DNA from: Flavobacteriaceae bacterium
GTDB lineage: Bacteria; Bacteroidota; Bacteroidia; Flavobacteriales; Flavobacteriaceae
DNA length: 64,000 bases
Assembly (NCBI GenBank): GCA_021647985.1
Contig: JAKITQ010000007.1
Coordinates: 1 to 64,000 of the forward strand
Direction: 5' to 3'
Below, in pieces: positions 1-10,516 of the stretch; position 1 is the first letter of the stretch, and each line of letters opens with the position of its first letter. A model generated the notes under the pieces. That model saw nothing but the letters and a program-made list of their open reading frames with translations, ran no database searches and was not told where the DNA came from. The position numbers and the translations under genes were made by a program.

Positions 1-294
1 TTCAAATTGTAAGTGCTCTTCAAATTTCTTACAGACATAATCATATATTTTCACTAACTTGTAATCCTTGTTATTGTTGTTTGTATCCAAAATAATCTTG
101 TTGAAATTGACTATTAAGATACTGAATGTCAATAACTTAAACAAGTTTAAACTGTTGTTTTTCAACTAATTTAACTTGTTTTTTTGTTTGTTTTTAACTC
201 TTGATTCGCATTTATAACTTAGTTTTATACTTCTAACATTTTTTTATACTACATCAACTTACTACAAACTCCTGTAAACTACCAATCAATTTAC

Positions 295-302
295 TATCTT
301 TG
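295..302 (+). promoter_or_regulatory. Bacteroidota-type -7 promoter element (TATCTTTG) upstream of mnmA
   Basis: Matches TAnnTTTG, about 20 nt before the mnmA ATG. Confidence 0.6.
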
Positions 303-322
303 CAAACTCAATTTTTTGTAAA

Positions 323-1510
323 ATGAAAAGAGTTATTGTTGGCTTATCCGGAGGTGTAGATTCGAGCGTTGCTGCATATTTATTAAAAGAGCAAGGTTAT
401 GAAGTTATTGGCTTGTTTATGAAGAACTGGCATGATGATTCTGTTACCATATCCAATGAATGCCCATGGTTAGAAGATAGTAATGATGCTATGCTTGTTG
501 CCGAAAAATTGGGAATCCCTTTTCAGGTTGTTGATCTCAGTGAACAATATAAAGACCGCATTGTAGATTATATGTTTCGTGAATATAAATTGGGTAGAAC
601 ACCAAACCCCGATGTATTATGCAATAGAGAAATAAAATTCGATGTATTTATGAAAATAGCCCTTGATTTAGGAGCAGATTATGTAGCTACGGGTCATTAT
701 TGCCGTAAATCGGAAATTGATAAAGATGGGGAGTTAGTATATCGTTTGTTAACAGGTAAAGATGTCAATAAAGATCAGTCGTATTTTTTATGTCAATTAT
801 CTCAAGCACAACTTGCCAAATCTCTTTTCCCTATTGGGGAATTGACCAAACCAGAGGTTCGTAAAATTGCTGCGGAATTAGATTTGGTAACTGCCGATAA
901 AAAAGATTCGCAAGGCCTATGTTTTATTGGGAAAGTTCGACTCCCTGATTTCTTACAACAAAAATTAAAACCAAAAGAGGGAATTATCGTTGATATCCCA
1001 AAAGATTCTCTATTATACAAAAGGGAATTGCCCAATTTTCATAATAAAGAAGAGGAGCTAGAATTTCTTAGTAAGAAAGTAATTTATTCAAAAGATAATG
1101 GAAAAATTATGGGTAAACATCAAGGAGCACATTATTTTACAAAAGGGCAACGTAAAGGTTTGGCAGTTGGAGGAACTATAGAACCTCTCTTTGTAGTAGA
1201 AACAGATGTAAATGAAAATGTTATTTACACGGGAGAAGGTAAAAATCATCCAGGTTTGTATCGGTATGTTTTATTTGTAAATAACGATGAAATTCATTGG
1301 GTTCGTAATGACTTGACTTTGCAAGAGGGTGAAGAGATGAAGGTACAAGCTCGTATTCGATATCGTCAAGCTTTAGAAAGTGCAACTTTGTACAAAACAA
1401 AAAAAGGACTGTATGTTGCTTTTGAAAATCAACAATCAGCTATTACCGAAGGTCAGTTTGTCGCCTGGTATCAGGAAGATGAATTATTGGGTTCGGGAGT
1501 TATATCTTAA
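323..1510 (+). CDS. mnmA: tRNA-specific 2-thiouridylase MnmA
   Basis: N-terminal [17 protein letters not shown]-loop, [14 protein letters not shown], CFIGK and TKGQRKGL motifs. Confidence 0.95.
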   Translation: MKRVIVGLSGGVDSSVAAYLLKEQGYEVIGLFMKNWHDDSVTISNECPWLEDSNDAMLVAEKLGIPFQVVDLSEQYKDRIVDYMFREYKLGRTPNPDVLCNREIKFDVFMKIALDLGADYVATGHYCRKSEIDKDGELVYRLLTGKDVNKDQSYFLCQLSQAQLAKSLFPIGELTKPEVRKIAAELDLVTADKKDSQGLCFIGKVRLPDFLQQKLKPKEGIIVDIPKDSLLYKRELPNFHNKEEELEFLSKKVIYSKDNGKIMGKHQGAHYFTKGQRKGLAVGGTIEPLFVVETDVNENVIYTGEGKNHPGLYRYVLFVNNDEIHWVRNDLTLQEGEEMKVQARIRYRQALESATLYKTKKGLYVAFENQQSAITEGQFVAWYQEDELLGSGVIS

Positions 1511-1608
1511 TTTTATAAAGTTTAGAGTTAAAAAAATTTGTTTATAAATTATCCTCTTGAGTCACGATAGCTATCAGGGTTAAGGGTATATTTACTATAA
1601 AAGTAGAA

Positions 1609-3210
1609 ATGTATAAAAAAATATTTTCCATATTAACCTTTCTATTCTTATTCAATATATGTTCTTCTCAAGAACATGCTTGGGTTTATTTTAAGGATAA
1701 ACCAGATGAAGCTGCTTTCTTGGCAAGTCCGTTAAGCATGCTCACTCAAAAAGCCTTAGATAGAAGAACAAAGCAAAATATAACTTTAGATAATAAAGAT
1801 ATTCCCATTTCAAATACTTATATAAGCTCTGTAAAAAATGCTATTGGAATTGAAGTAAAATCTAAATCTAAATGGTTAAATGCGCTACATATTATAGGTT
1901 CTGAAACTGATATTAATGCCTTAGCTGATTTGTCTTTTGTAGATTATATTGAATTCGCCGCTAATAATTTAAATGCTAGTTCAAAATCAATTAATGTGAT
2001 TCAAGATAAGTTTGAAGTAAAAATAGATTTTAATTATGGTAGTTCGGCAAATCAAATCGAAATACTAAATGGTGATTTTTTACATCAGCAAAATTTTACG
2101 GGTAATGGTATGACCATTGCTGTAATGGATGGTGGCTTTCTTGGAGTTAATACTTTTACTGCTTTTCAAAGAATACGAGATAATAATCAAATATTGGGTG
2201 GTTATGACTTTGTAAACAGGAGTACTAATTTTTATTCAGGTATTTCACATGGAACTTCAGTACTGTCAACTATGGCTGCATTTGTTGACGGGCAATTAGT
2301 GGGTACTGCGCCTGATGCCAATTATTATTTATTTATTACAGAAGACGGTTCACAAGAAACCCCATTAGAAGAAAGTTTATGGGTAGAAGCAGCAGAAAAA
2401 GCAGACAGCCTTGGCGTTGATGTAATCAACACATCTTTAGGATATAGTACTTTTGATGATTCTCGTTATAATTATACTTATGCAGATATGAATGGTACCA
2501 CTACATTTATTACACGTGGCGCAGATATTGCTTTTTCTCGTGGAATGATCGTTGTGAATTCCGCAGGTAATTCTGGTAATAACCCTTGGCATTATATTAC
2601 GGCTCCTGCAGATGGATTTAATGTATTGGCTATTGGCGCTGTAGATGGTAATGAGAATATAACCGGATTTAGTTCTTTTGGGCCAACCTCAGATAGCAGA
2701 ATAAAACCAGATGCTAATGCCAAAGGCGGAGGTACTACTTTAATTAATGGCTCAGGAAATGTTTCAACAGGAAATGGAACTTCTTTTTCATCTCCGGTAA
2801 TCTGTGGAATCATTGCTTGTTTATGGCAAGCCTATCCTTATAAAACCAATATAGAGATTATTCAAATTATAAAAGAATCAGGGCATTTATATTCAAACCC
2901 GAGAGATCAGGAAGGTTATGGTATTCCCGATTTTGAAACAGTTTTTAATACCTTATCAGGAAATAATATCTTTGCGGATAGTTTTAAATTGTACCCAAAC
3001 CCGTTTCAAAACACTATTCGATTTCAGTTTATCAATAATTTTGACAATCTTCAAGTAACTATATTTGATTTGTTGGGGAAGAGGTTGTTAGCAAAAAAGG
3101 TAACTCAAAACAATCCTTTGATCAATGTAAATAATCTGTCTCAAGGAATTTATATTTTAAGAGTTAATCAAAATAAGAAGTCAAAGTCTTTTAAAGTGAT
3201 AAAGAAATAA
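1609..3210 (+). CDS. S8 (subtilisin-like) serine peptidase with T9SS type A C-terminal sorting domain
   Basis: Signal peptide; MDGGF (Asp), HGTSV (His) and GTSFSSP (Ser) motifs; C-terminal KLYPNPF...GIYILRV...KVIKK. Confidence 0.92.
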   Translation: MYKKIFSILTFLFLFNICSSQEHAWVYFKDKPDEAAFLASPLSMLTQKALDRRTKQNITLDNKDIPISNTYISSVKNAIGIEVKSKSKWLNALHIIGSETDINALADLSFVDYIEFAANNLNASSKSINVIQDKFEVKIDFNYGSSANQIEILNGDFLHQQNFTGNGMTIAVMDGGFLGVNTFTAFQRIRDNNQILGGYDFVNRSTNFYSGISHGTSVLSTMAAFVDGQLVGTAPDANYYLFITEDGSQETPLEESLWVEAAEKADSLGVDVINTSLGYSTFDDSRYNYTYADMNGTTTFITRGADIAFSRGMIVVNSAGNSGNNPWHYITAPADGFNVLAIGAVDGNENITGFSSFGPTSDSRIKPDANAKGGGTTLINGSGNVSTGNGTSFSSPVICGIIACLWQAYPYKTNIEIIQIIKESGHLYSNPRDQEGYGIPDFETVFNTLSGNNIFADSFKLYPNPFQNTIRFQFINNFDNLQVTIFDLLGKRLLAKKVTQNNPLINVNNLSQGIYILRVNQNKKSKSFKVIKK

Positions 3211-4152
3211 ATGAACAATAAAATTACCAAACTATTTAATATAAAATATCCAATTATTCAGGCCGGAATGGTATGGGTGAGCGGTTATAAATTGGCATCT
3301 GCAGTGAGTAATACAGGGGGATTAGGCTTGATAGGAGCGGGGTCAATGTATCCTGATATATTAAGAGAACATATTCAAAAATGTAAAAAAGCAACCAATA
3401 AACCCTTTGGTGTGAATATTCCACTTTTTTATCCAGAAATGGAAAAAATTCTTCAAATAATAATTGAAGAGCATGTAAAAATTGTTTTTACATCTGCAGG
3501 TAATCCTAAATTGTATACTTCCTTTTTAAAGAAACATGGAATTACAGTGGTTCATGTGGTTAGTAGTGTAAAATTTGCCTTAAAATCTCAAGAAGCTGGT
3601 GTTGATGTAATTGTGGCTGAAGGTTTTGAAGCGGGAGGACATAATGGTAGAGAAGAAACCACTACATTTACTTTAATACCCATGGTAAAGGAAAAAATAA
3701 AGATACCACTTATTGCTGCAGGTGGAATAGCTACAGGTAGAGGTATGCTTGCTGCAATGGTTTTGGGAGCAGACGGTGTACAGATTGGTAGTAGGTTTGT
3801 AGCCAGCGAAGAATCATCGGCACATAAAAATTTTAAAAATACTGTCATTGCCACAGAAGATGGAGGAACACATTTAACCTTAAAGGAATTAACACCAGTT
3901 AGATTGATCAAGAATAATTTTTACAATCAGGTTCAAAGTTTGTACCAACAGAAGCCAAGTACCGAACAGTTAAAAGATTTATTGGGACGAGCAAGAGCCA
4001 AACGAGGTATGTTTGAAGGTGATTTGGACGAAGGAGAATTAGAAATAGGTCAGATAGCAGGGTTAATTCATCACGTTAAACCTGCAGCTACTATAGTAAA
4101 TGAAATTATTAAAGATTTTAATATAGCAAAATCTAAGCCGTATGCATTCTAA
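3211..4152 (+). CDS. Nitronate monooxygenase / FabK-like FMN oxidoreductase
   Basis: PIIQAGMVWVSG, AEGFEAGGHNG, IAAGGIATGRGM, GADGVQIGSRF motifs; starts right after the upstream stop. Confidence 0.9.
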   Translation: MNNKITKLFNIKYPIIQAGMVWVSGYKLASAVSNTGGLGLIGAGSMYPDILREHIQKCKKATNKPFGVNIPLFYPEMEKILQIIIEEHVKIVFTSAGNPKLYTSFLKKHGITVVHVVSSVKFALKSQEAGVDVIVAEGFEAGGHNGREETTTFTLIPMVKEKIKIPLIAAGGIATGRGMLAAMVLGADGVQIGSRFVASEESSAHKNFKNTVIATEDGGTHLTLKELTPVRLIKNNFYNQVQSLYQQKPSTEQLKDLLGRARAKRGMFEGDLDEGELEIGQIAGLIHHVKPAATIVNEIIKDFNIAKSKPYAF

Positions 4153-5075
4153 ATTGGAATCTTAAAATAGTAAACACGATTGGTTTTGTTATTCAATTTA
4201 CTTTCGCGCAACCAAGGATTGTGAATTTTTAATATTTTGTAATTAATTTTTTGGTTTAATGCAAAACTCGCTAAATCTGTTATGGCTGTATCAATTTTAA
4301 TACTTTTTGTTTTAATTTGATTATAAAGATCTTCTTTTTCAAAAACAAAACCATACTTATAAGGATTCGATATAATTTCTTTAATTGCAACAATTCTAGG
4401 TAAATAGCGAGCAGTTTCATCTACCAAAAGCAAATCGTAATAATCATCAACTTGTTGTGCTTCAATCCGTCTAGAAATTCCTCTTTTGCCCGCATTATAG
4501 GCAGCGGCAGTAAGTGTCCAATTACCAAATTTTTCTTTGGCTTCCAATAAATATTTACAAGCTGCTATTGTTGATTTTTCAATATTATATCTTTCATCAA
4601 CATTGCTGTTTACCTCTAAATTATATTCTTTTGCTGTTTTGGGCATTAATTGCCAAAAACCTTTAGCACCTGCCGGGGAGGTTACATTTTGTAACCCACT
4701 CTCAATTAAAGCCAAGTATTTAAAATCGTCAGGTATTCCAAATTCTTTCAATATGGGTTCAATAACCGGAAAAAATTTATGTGCTCTTTTAAAAAATAAC
4801 AAGCCATTAGATTGCCAATAGGTATTTACCAATAATTCACGATCAATTCTTTCTTTGACATCCATTTTTTCAATAGGTACTCTTTCTCCTGCGAAATTTA
4901 AATTTTTAGGAATCTTTAAGGCTCTAATCTCGTAGTTTTCGCTCGTGTTTTTAGCAGAATCGATACTTATGTTATTCTTATCGTTAGATATTTTCGAGAA
5001 TTTTTTAGCGTTGATAAAAAATATACCAACAATTACAACACTTAATACAATAACAACACGGGAAGCTCTATACAT
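4149..5075 (-). CDS. Lytic transglycosylase (SLT/MltD-like)
   Basis: ALIESGLQNVTSPAGAKGFWQLMPKTA and AAAYNAGKRGISRRI motifs; N-terminal membrane anchor. Confidence 0.9.
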   Translation of the reverse strand: MYRASRVVIVLSVVIVGIFFINAKKFSKISNDKNNISIDSAKNTSENYEIRALKIPKNLNFAGERVPIEKMDVKERIDRELLVNTYWQSNGLLFFKRAHKFFPVIEPILKEFGIPDDFKYLALIESGLQNVTSPAGAKGFWQLMPKTAKEYNLEVNSNVDERYNIEKSTIAACKYLLEAKEKFGNWTLTAAAYNAGKRGISRRIEAQQVDDYYDLLLVDETARYLPRIVAIKEIISNPYKYGFVFEKEDLYNQIKTKSIKIDTAITDLASFALNQKINYKILKIHNPWLRESKLNNKTNRVYYFKIPI

Positions 5076-5093
5076 GACTAAAAATTTATTAAA

Positions 5094-5633
5094 TTAAAAG
5101 GGATTTTCAAATGTAGTAAAATTTTCTGCTTGTTCATCTTTTTTTGCCAAAATAGGTTGATTAATTCCCCAGTCAATATTAAGGTTAGGGTCATTCCATA
5201 AGATAGACGACTCACTGTTAGCGTGATAGTAGTTTGAACATTTGTAATTTATAATCGTGTTATTTTCTAAGCACAAAAAACCATGAGCAAAACCTATAGG
5301 AATATACAGTTGTTTTTTGTTTTCGCTATTCAATACATGTTTAAAATGTTTACCATATGTTTCCGAAGATTTTCGTAGATCTACGGCAACATCCAAAATA
5401 CTACCTTGAATGACCCTGACTAATTTTGCTTGAGCAAATGGTGATTTTTGAAAGTGTAAACCTCTTAAAACTCCTTTTTGAGATAGAGATTCATTATCTT
5501 GAAGAAAGTTTGTTTTAATTACTTTATTCATTTTTTTTTGATTGTACGACTCAAAAAAATATCCGCGATTATCGCTAAAAACATTGGGTGTAATTAAAAT
5601 TAGATCTTTTATAAATGTATTTTCGATAATCAT
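5094..5633 (-). CDS. rfbC: dTDP-4-dehydrorhamnose 3,5-epimerase
   Basis: DNRGYFFESYN, GVLRGLHFQ, VRVIQGSILDVAVDLRKSS, PIGFAHGF motifs. Confidence 0.93.
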   Translation of the reverse strand: MIIENTFIKDLILITPNVFSDNRGYFFESYNQKKMNKVIKTNFLQDNESLSQKGVLRGLHFQKSPFAQAKLVRVIQGSILDVAVDLRKSSETYGKHFKHVLNSENKKQLYIPIGFAHGFLCLENNTIINYKCSNYYHANSESSILWNDPNLNIDWGINQPILAKKDEQAENFTTFENPF

Positions 5634-5636
5634 AAT

Positions 5637-6296
5637 TTACACAATAATTTTTTCAAGGATGTTATTAATTTTCTTTGCTTTTACAATAATCATGGCATGG
5701 GTTCCTCCTTCAACAATAATACTGTTTTTAATATACTTTATCGGAAATATGGCATCTTCACTTCCGTGGATATGAAATATATTTTCATTATTATTTTTTG
5801 GTTGCCAATGTAATACATTATATATGGCCCAATCTAGGTATTTTTTATTTCTAATATCTAAATACTTGTTGTACAGGTCCGATTTGTTTTTAATAGAATT
5901 GATAAACCCAAATTTACTAAAATCTTCAATTTCAGATAGCTTTTTTGAAGGAAATAATTTATAAGCCTTGGTTATCTTGAGTAATTTTAATCTTTTAGGA
6001 AGCTCGTTTAAATTTTTAATACTTGAAATTATGACAACCTGTTTTGTAGGTATTATTTGACTTAATTCTTGTACAATTATTCCTCCAAAGGAAACGCCAA
6101 CCAATACAGGGTTTTTATGTTCAATGTTCTCAGCTATTCTTTTTACATAATTTTCTAAACTTTCATCAATAGATTCAGGTATAACCCAACTTAAAAAGTG
6201 AAATTCAAATTTCTCCTCAGGCAATTTTATATATTCAAATATTTTTGCACTTGCAGCCAAACCTGGCATAAAGTAGATATGTGTTTTATTTGGCAT
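5637..6296 (-). CDS. Alpha/beta hydrolase family protein
   Basis: MPGLAASAKIF; GVSFGGIIVQEL nucleophile elbow; C-terminal HIHGSEDAIFP...GGTHAMI. Confidence 0.8.
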   Translation of the reverse strand: MPNKTHIYFMPGLAASAKIFEYIKLPEEKFEFHFLSWVIPESIDESLENYVKRIAENIEHKNPVLVGVSFGGIIVQELSQIIPTKQVVIISSIKNLNELPKRLKLLKITKAYKLFPSKKLSEIEDFSKFGFINSIKNKSDLYNKYLDIRNKKYLDWAIYNVLHWQPKNNNENIFHIHGSEDAIFPIKYIKNSIIVEGGTHAMIIVKAKKINNILEKIIV

Positions 6297-6930
6297 GGAG
6301 TATAGATAATAAGATTGGCTTTAGTCCGCTAAAGAAAAATTCAACTGCAATTACCATTACTATTAAGCCCATCAATCGCATCATTACCTTATTACCGGTT
6401 TCTCCTAGCTTATCGGTTATTTTACTTGCGCCAACAAGAATCATATAAGTAATTAATAATACGAGAAAAATAACAGAAATTAATATTATTTTTTTTAGAA
6501 TAGTTTCTGACCCTTGCATTAAAATTATCGCATTGGTTATAGCACCTGGTCCGCAAATCATAGGAATAGCCAATGGTGTAATCGAAATATCATCAACATA
6601 AGCATCTATATTAGCTTCACTTTCTGTATGTTTTATACTTACCAACCTCGCTTGAAGCATATCCCAACCCATGGCAAAGAAAATTACACCACCAACAATA
6701 CGGAAACTATTTACAGAAATACCAAAAAACTGAAATAATATCTGGCCAGAAAAAGCAAAGGCAATTATTGTAAAAAAGGCTACTATACTTGCTTTTTTTG
6801 CTGTACTTTTTCTTTTTTCTTTGCTTAGTGATGAGGTCATCGTCATAAATATTGGCATCGTTCCCAAGGGGTTAATCAAAGTAAAAAACGACGTAAAAAC
6901 CAATATTGCAAAGGTGTAATATGAATCCAT
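6286..6930 (-). CDS. MarC family integral membrane protein
   Basis: FFTLINPLGTMPIF, FRIVGGVIFFAMGWDMLQ, TPLAIPMICGPGAIT motifs. Confidence 0.92.
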   Translation of the reverse strand: MDSYYTFAILVFTSFFTLINPLGTMPIFMTMTSSLSKEKRKSTAKKASIVAFFTIIAFAFSGQILFQFFGISVNSFRIVGGVIFFAMGWDMLQARLVSIKHTESEANIDAYVDDISITPLAIPMICGPGAITNAIILMQGSETILKKIILISVIFLVLLITYMILVGASKITDKLGETGNKVMMRLMGLIVMVIAVEFFFSGLKPILLSILHAK

Positions 6931-6940
6931 TGAATTTTTT

Positions 6941-8275
6941 TTAAGCTAAAATAGGATTTTTAATCCAATCAAATTTAACCAAACCATCTTCATCAATTTT
7001 TTTTAATTTAATTTGATGTACCGTGTTTACTAAATCAGGGTTCCATATGGTTTTAACTTTTACATAGTTCTCTGTAAAACCTTGTATATAACCACCTCTA
7101 TTCTCTCCTTCGAAAAGCACGGATAAATTGTTTTCAAGCTGACTTTCATAAAATGCCCTACGTTTTTTAACAGAAAGACCTCTTAGCATTTTGCTTCTCT
7201 TGATGCGAACTTTTTGCGGTACAACGCTATCCATAGTAATTGCTTCAGTATTAGGTCTTTCAGAATAGGTAAATACATGTAAATACGAAACATCTAAGTC
7301 ATTTAAAAAGTTATATGTTTCCAAAAAAATCTCATCAGTTTCCCCTGGAAAACCAACAATTACATCAACGCCAATACAAGCATTTGGCATGACATTTTTG
7401 ATTCTTGTTACTCTATCGATATAAGTTTCTTTTTTATAGCGACGTTTCATCAATTGCAGCAATTTATTACTCCCGCTTTGCAGCGGAATATGAAAATGCG
7501 GTACAAAACTATTTGATTTTGCAACAAAATCTATGGTTTCTTGTTGTAGTAAATTTGGTTCAATAGATGATATACGTATGCGTTCAATACCTGGAATGAT
7601 ATCTAAATTTTGAACCAGTTCAAAGAAGGTGTGTTCATGAGTTTTATTACCAAATTCACCTTTGCCATAATCACCAATATTAACTCCAGTTAAAACAATC
7701 TCTTTGATGCCTTTTTCAGATATTTCTTTTGCATTTTTTAATACATTTTCTAATGTATCGCTACGAGAAATACCTCTGGCAAGTGGTATCGTACAATAAG
7801 TACATTTATAATCACATCCATCTTGTACTTTTAAAAAGGCACGAGTTCTATCACCAATAGAATAAGAACCAACATAAAAATCTGCCTCATTAATTTCACA
7901 AGAATGCACTTCGCCAATTTCATTCTTGGTTAGATCATTAATATAGTTGGTTACTTTGAATTTTTCTGTGGCTCCTAAAACTAAATCAACACCATTTACA
8001 TTTGCCAATGTCTCTGGTTTTAATTGTGCATAACACCCTATTGCAATTAAAAATGCCTTTTCATTTTGTTTTAATGCCGACTTTACAATGGTTTTAAAAC
8101 GTTTATCTGCATTCTCTGTTACTGAACAAGTGTTGATTACATAAATATCAGCTTTTTCATCAAAGTCAACTCTATCAAAGCCTTCGCTTTGAAAATTTCT
8201 TGCAATGGTTGAGGTTTCAGAAAAATTAAGTTTGCATCCTAAGGTATAAAAAGCAACTTTTTTTTGTGTATGCAT
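6941..8275 (-). CDS. mtaB: tRNA (N6-threonylcarbamoyladenosine(37)-C2)-methylthiotransferase MtaB
   Basis: TLGCKLNFSET; radical SAM CDYKCTYCTIPLARG; HIPLQSGS; GVDVIVGFPGET. Confidence 0.93.
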   Translation of the reverse strand: MHTQKKVAFYTLGCKLNFSETSTIARNFQSEGFDRVDFDEKADIYVINTCSVTENADKRFKTIVKSALKQNEKAFLIAIGCYAQLKPETLANVNGVDLVLGATEKFKVTNYINDLTKNEIGEVHSCEINEADFYVGSYSIGDRTRAFLKVQDGCDYKCTYCTIPLARGISRSDTLENVLKNAKEISEKGIKEIVLTGVNIGDYGKGEFGNKTHEHTFFELVQNLDIIPGIERIRISSIEPNLLQQETIDFVAKSNSFVPHFHIPLQSGSNKLLQLMKRRYKKETYIDRVTRIKNVMPNACIGVDVIVGFPGETDEIFLETYNFLNDLDVSYLHVFTYSERPNTEAITMDSVVPQKVRIKRSKMLRGLSVKKRRAFYESQLENNLSVLFEGENRGGYIQGFTENYVKVKTIWNPDLVNTVHQIKLKKIDEDGLVKFDWIKNPILA

Positions 8276-8295
8276 TATTGTACTTTTAGCGTTTG

Positions 8296-8303
8296 CAAAA
8301 ATA
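8296..8303 (-). promoter_or_regulatory. Putative -7 element (TATTTTTG on minus strand) for mtaB
   Basis: CAAAAATA on + strand upstream of the minus-strand mtaB start. Confidence 0.45.
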
Positions 8304-8313
8304 CAATAAAATT

Positions 8314-8625
8314 ATGATTGCCAAGACACCCAAAACACCATATTATGCAGTGATTTTTACTTCTTTAAGAACTGATGAAGATCCAGAATATAACAAAATG
8401 TCCAAGCGAATGGTTGCATTGGCCGAAGAACAAAAAGGGTTTTTAGGCATAGAATCAGCTAAAGAAGAATTGGGAATTACGGTTTCTTATTGGGACTCTT
8501 TGGAAAGTATAAGAGCCTGGAAGAGCGTTGATGAACATAGAAAGGCTCAGAAAAAAGGAATAGAAAAATGGTATGCTGCCTATAAGGTTAGAATTTGTAA
8601 AGTAGAAAACGATTATGAATTTTAA
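8314..8625 (+). CDS. Antibiotic biosynthesis monooxygenase (ABM) family protein
   Basis: FTSLRTDEDPEYNKMSKRMVALAEEQKGFLGIES...YWDSLESIRAWKS; ATG at 8314 preferred over the TTG at 8293 used by the ORF track. Confidence 0.85.
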   Translation: MIAKTPKTPYYAVIFTSLRTDEDPEYNKMSKRMVALAEEQKGFLGIESAKEELGITVSYWDSLESIRAWKSVDEHRKAQKKGIEKWYAAYKVRICKVENDYEF

Positions 8626-9647
8626 AGTCCGATAGTTGCAAGTATTGGTTCATGATCGGAATAATCTAAATCAAAACTTTTAAAAGCATTGACATTAAAT
8701 TTTTTATCTACCAAAATGAAATCGATACGCAAAGGATATTTGTTAAAAGAATAGGTTTTTCCAAAACCTTTACCTGCTTCTAAATAAGTGTCTTTTAATG
8801 TTCCTTTAATTTTGTGATAGGCCCATGAATATGCGGTATTATTGAAATCTCCACAAACTATTGTTTTATACTTATATGAATTTTTGTGTGCTAAAAATTG
8901 CTCTACTTGAGCTTGTTGTTTTATAAAGGCAGTTGTTAATCTTTTTAATAATTTTTTTGATTTTGATTCGTCTAATTGCCCCAGGTCTACATTTTTAGCT
9001 TCAATTCCGAATGACTCTAAATGAATATTGTAAATTCTTATTGTGTCATTGTTTTTGATAATATCTATATAAATTGCATTATTAGCAGATGCTTTGAAAT
9101 TTAACGAACCCTTATTTACTATTCTGTATTTTGAATAGATGGCTTGCCCGAAATCATTATTCTTCCCTTTTAGTTCTACATATTTATAAGGGTATTTTAA
9201 TAATAAATCTTTTGTAGGGTAGTATTCTTGGAATGCTATAATATCTGGATTATTTTTATTTATAAAAGCTGTGATTTTAGATGGGATTTCTTTATCGACA
9301 ATCCATTTATATCGATTAAAAAGCCTGACATTAAAATTCATAACTTTTATATTATTACCACTTATTACTATTTTTTCTTTGAATTTATAGGGAAAAAAAG
9401 AAAAGCTAATTGCTAATAAAATACAAAAAGCAGAAAGTAAAAATTGCTTTTTAAAACCAATAATCCACCAGTAAAGAATAAATAGAATATGAGAAAAAAT
9501 CAAAAATGGTAAGGTTAGACTTAAAACAGATAAAAGAGGGAAAGATTTTGGTGATATATACGGAATCACAAATGAGGCTAGAAACAATAATGCGAATACA
9601 TTATTGATAAAAAAAACAATTTTATTTATGAGGGATAAATTTTTCAA
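8622..9647 (-). CDS. Endonuclease/exonuclease/phosphatase family membrane protein
   Basis: N-terminal TM helices, VMNFNVRLFN, IAFQEY, GDFNNTAYSWAY, RIDFILVD, DYSDHEPI. Confidence 0.9.
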   Translation of the reverse strand: MKNLSLINKIVFFINNVFALLFLASFVIPYISPKSFPLLSVLSLTLPFLIFSHILFILYWWIIGFKKQFLLSAFCILLAISFSFFPYKFKEKIVISGNNIKVMNFNVRLFNRYKWIVDKEIPSKITAFINKNNPDIIAFQEYYPTKDLLLKYPYKYVELKGKNNDFGQAIYSKYRIVNKGSLNFKASANNAIYIDIIKNNDTIRIYNIHLESFGIEAKNVDLGQLDESKSKKLLKRLTTAFIKQQAQVEQFLAHKNSYKYKTIVCGDFNNTAYSWAYHKIKGTLKDTYLEAGKGFGKTYSFNKYPLRIDFILVDKKFNVNAFKSFDLDYSDHEPILATIGL

Positions 9648-9655
9648 TTATTATT

Positions 9656-10507
9656 TTATTTTTTTCCAATTTTAAATAAAAAATCCTTTTCTTCTTTAGT
9701 TAGAGTTTCATAACCAGATTTACTTATTTTATCTAAGATACGATCAATTTTTATTTGTTGTTCTTTAGGATTTTTGGTTTTAGTTTTTGTTTTATTTTTA
9801 TAAACAGTTTTTAAAGGTTTATCTTTTTTTGGTGCCCAGAAATTACCCAACCAATGCGTAATTTCTTTTCCTTGATTGAAATATACAGTAAGTAAATAAC
9901 CAATTAATGCCCCGCCTAAATGTGCCAAATGCCCACCAGCGTTCCCATCGGGGATTTGAATAATATCTAAAGCTATAAAAAAAATTGCAATATATACTAG
10001 TTTTACATTGCCAATAAATCGAAATCTTAGAGCATATTGTGGAATAAGAGCCGTAATACCTATTAAAATTGCCGTAACACCAGCCGAAGCTCCAACCAAA
10101 ATACTTTCTTGTGATTTTAGTGCTGGTAAAAAATTATAGCTTAGTAAATATACCAATCCACCAAAAATAATTCCTAAAAAGTAATAAGTTAAAAATTGCT
10201 TTCGATTAAAATAGTCTAAGAATAAAATACCTATATAATATAAAAAAAGCAGATTGAATAAAATATGAAAAAAACCGTGATGTAAAAATCCATAAGTTAT
10301 TAAGGTCCATGGTTTAACTATAAATACATCAAACTGAGGAGATAAAGCTAACCAGTTGATAATAAAATTTCCGTCAATTTTAAATAAAAAAGAAAGTGTA
10401 TTTAATATGTAGGTCAATATAAAAATAGAAATATTGATAAAGATGATCTTTTCAACAATACTACCTGTTAAGTATTTGGTTTTTATGTTATGTATCCAAT
10501 TATTCAT
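9656..10507 (-). CDS. Rhomboid family intramembrane serine protease (1 of 2 tandem)
   Basis: YGFLHHGFFHILFNLLFLY, GASAGVTAI, GHLAHLGGALIGY. Confidence 0.9.
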   Translation of the reverse strand: MNNWIHNIKTKYLTGSIVEKIIFINISIFILTYILNTLSFLFKIDGNFIINWLALSPQFDVFIVKPWTLITYGFLHHGFFHILFNLLFLYYIGILFLDYFNRKQFLTYYFLGIIFGGLVYLLSYNFLPALKSQESILVGASAGVTAILIGITALIPQYALRFRFIGNVKLVYIAIFFIALDIIQIPDGNAGGHLAHLGGALIGYLLTVYFNQGKEITHWLGNFWAPKKDKPLKTVYKNKTKTKTKNPKEQQIKIDRILDKISKSGYETLTKEEKDFLFKIGKK

Positions 10508-10516
10508 TATTACAGT

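Noticed and set aside
1566-1575. 10-bp palindrome GATAGCTATC upstream of the S8 peptidase
   Set aside because: Short, with no second site or regulator context; expected by chance or from decayed repeat sequence.
1609-3210. S8 peptidase as a defence or toxin system component
   Set aside because: A signal peptide and T9SS sorting domain indicate an ordinary secreted protease.
3588-3911. 107-aa minus-strand ORF opposite the nitronate monooxygenase gene
   Set aside because: Shadow ORF inside a supported CDS.
8293-8313. TTG start for the ABM-family gene
   Set aside because: Overlaps the likely mtaB promoter element; the ATG at 8314 fits the protein family start better.
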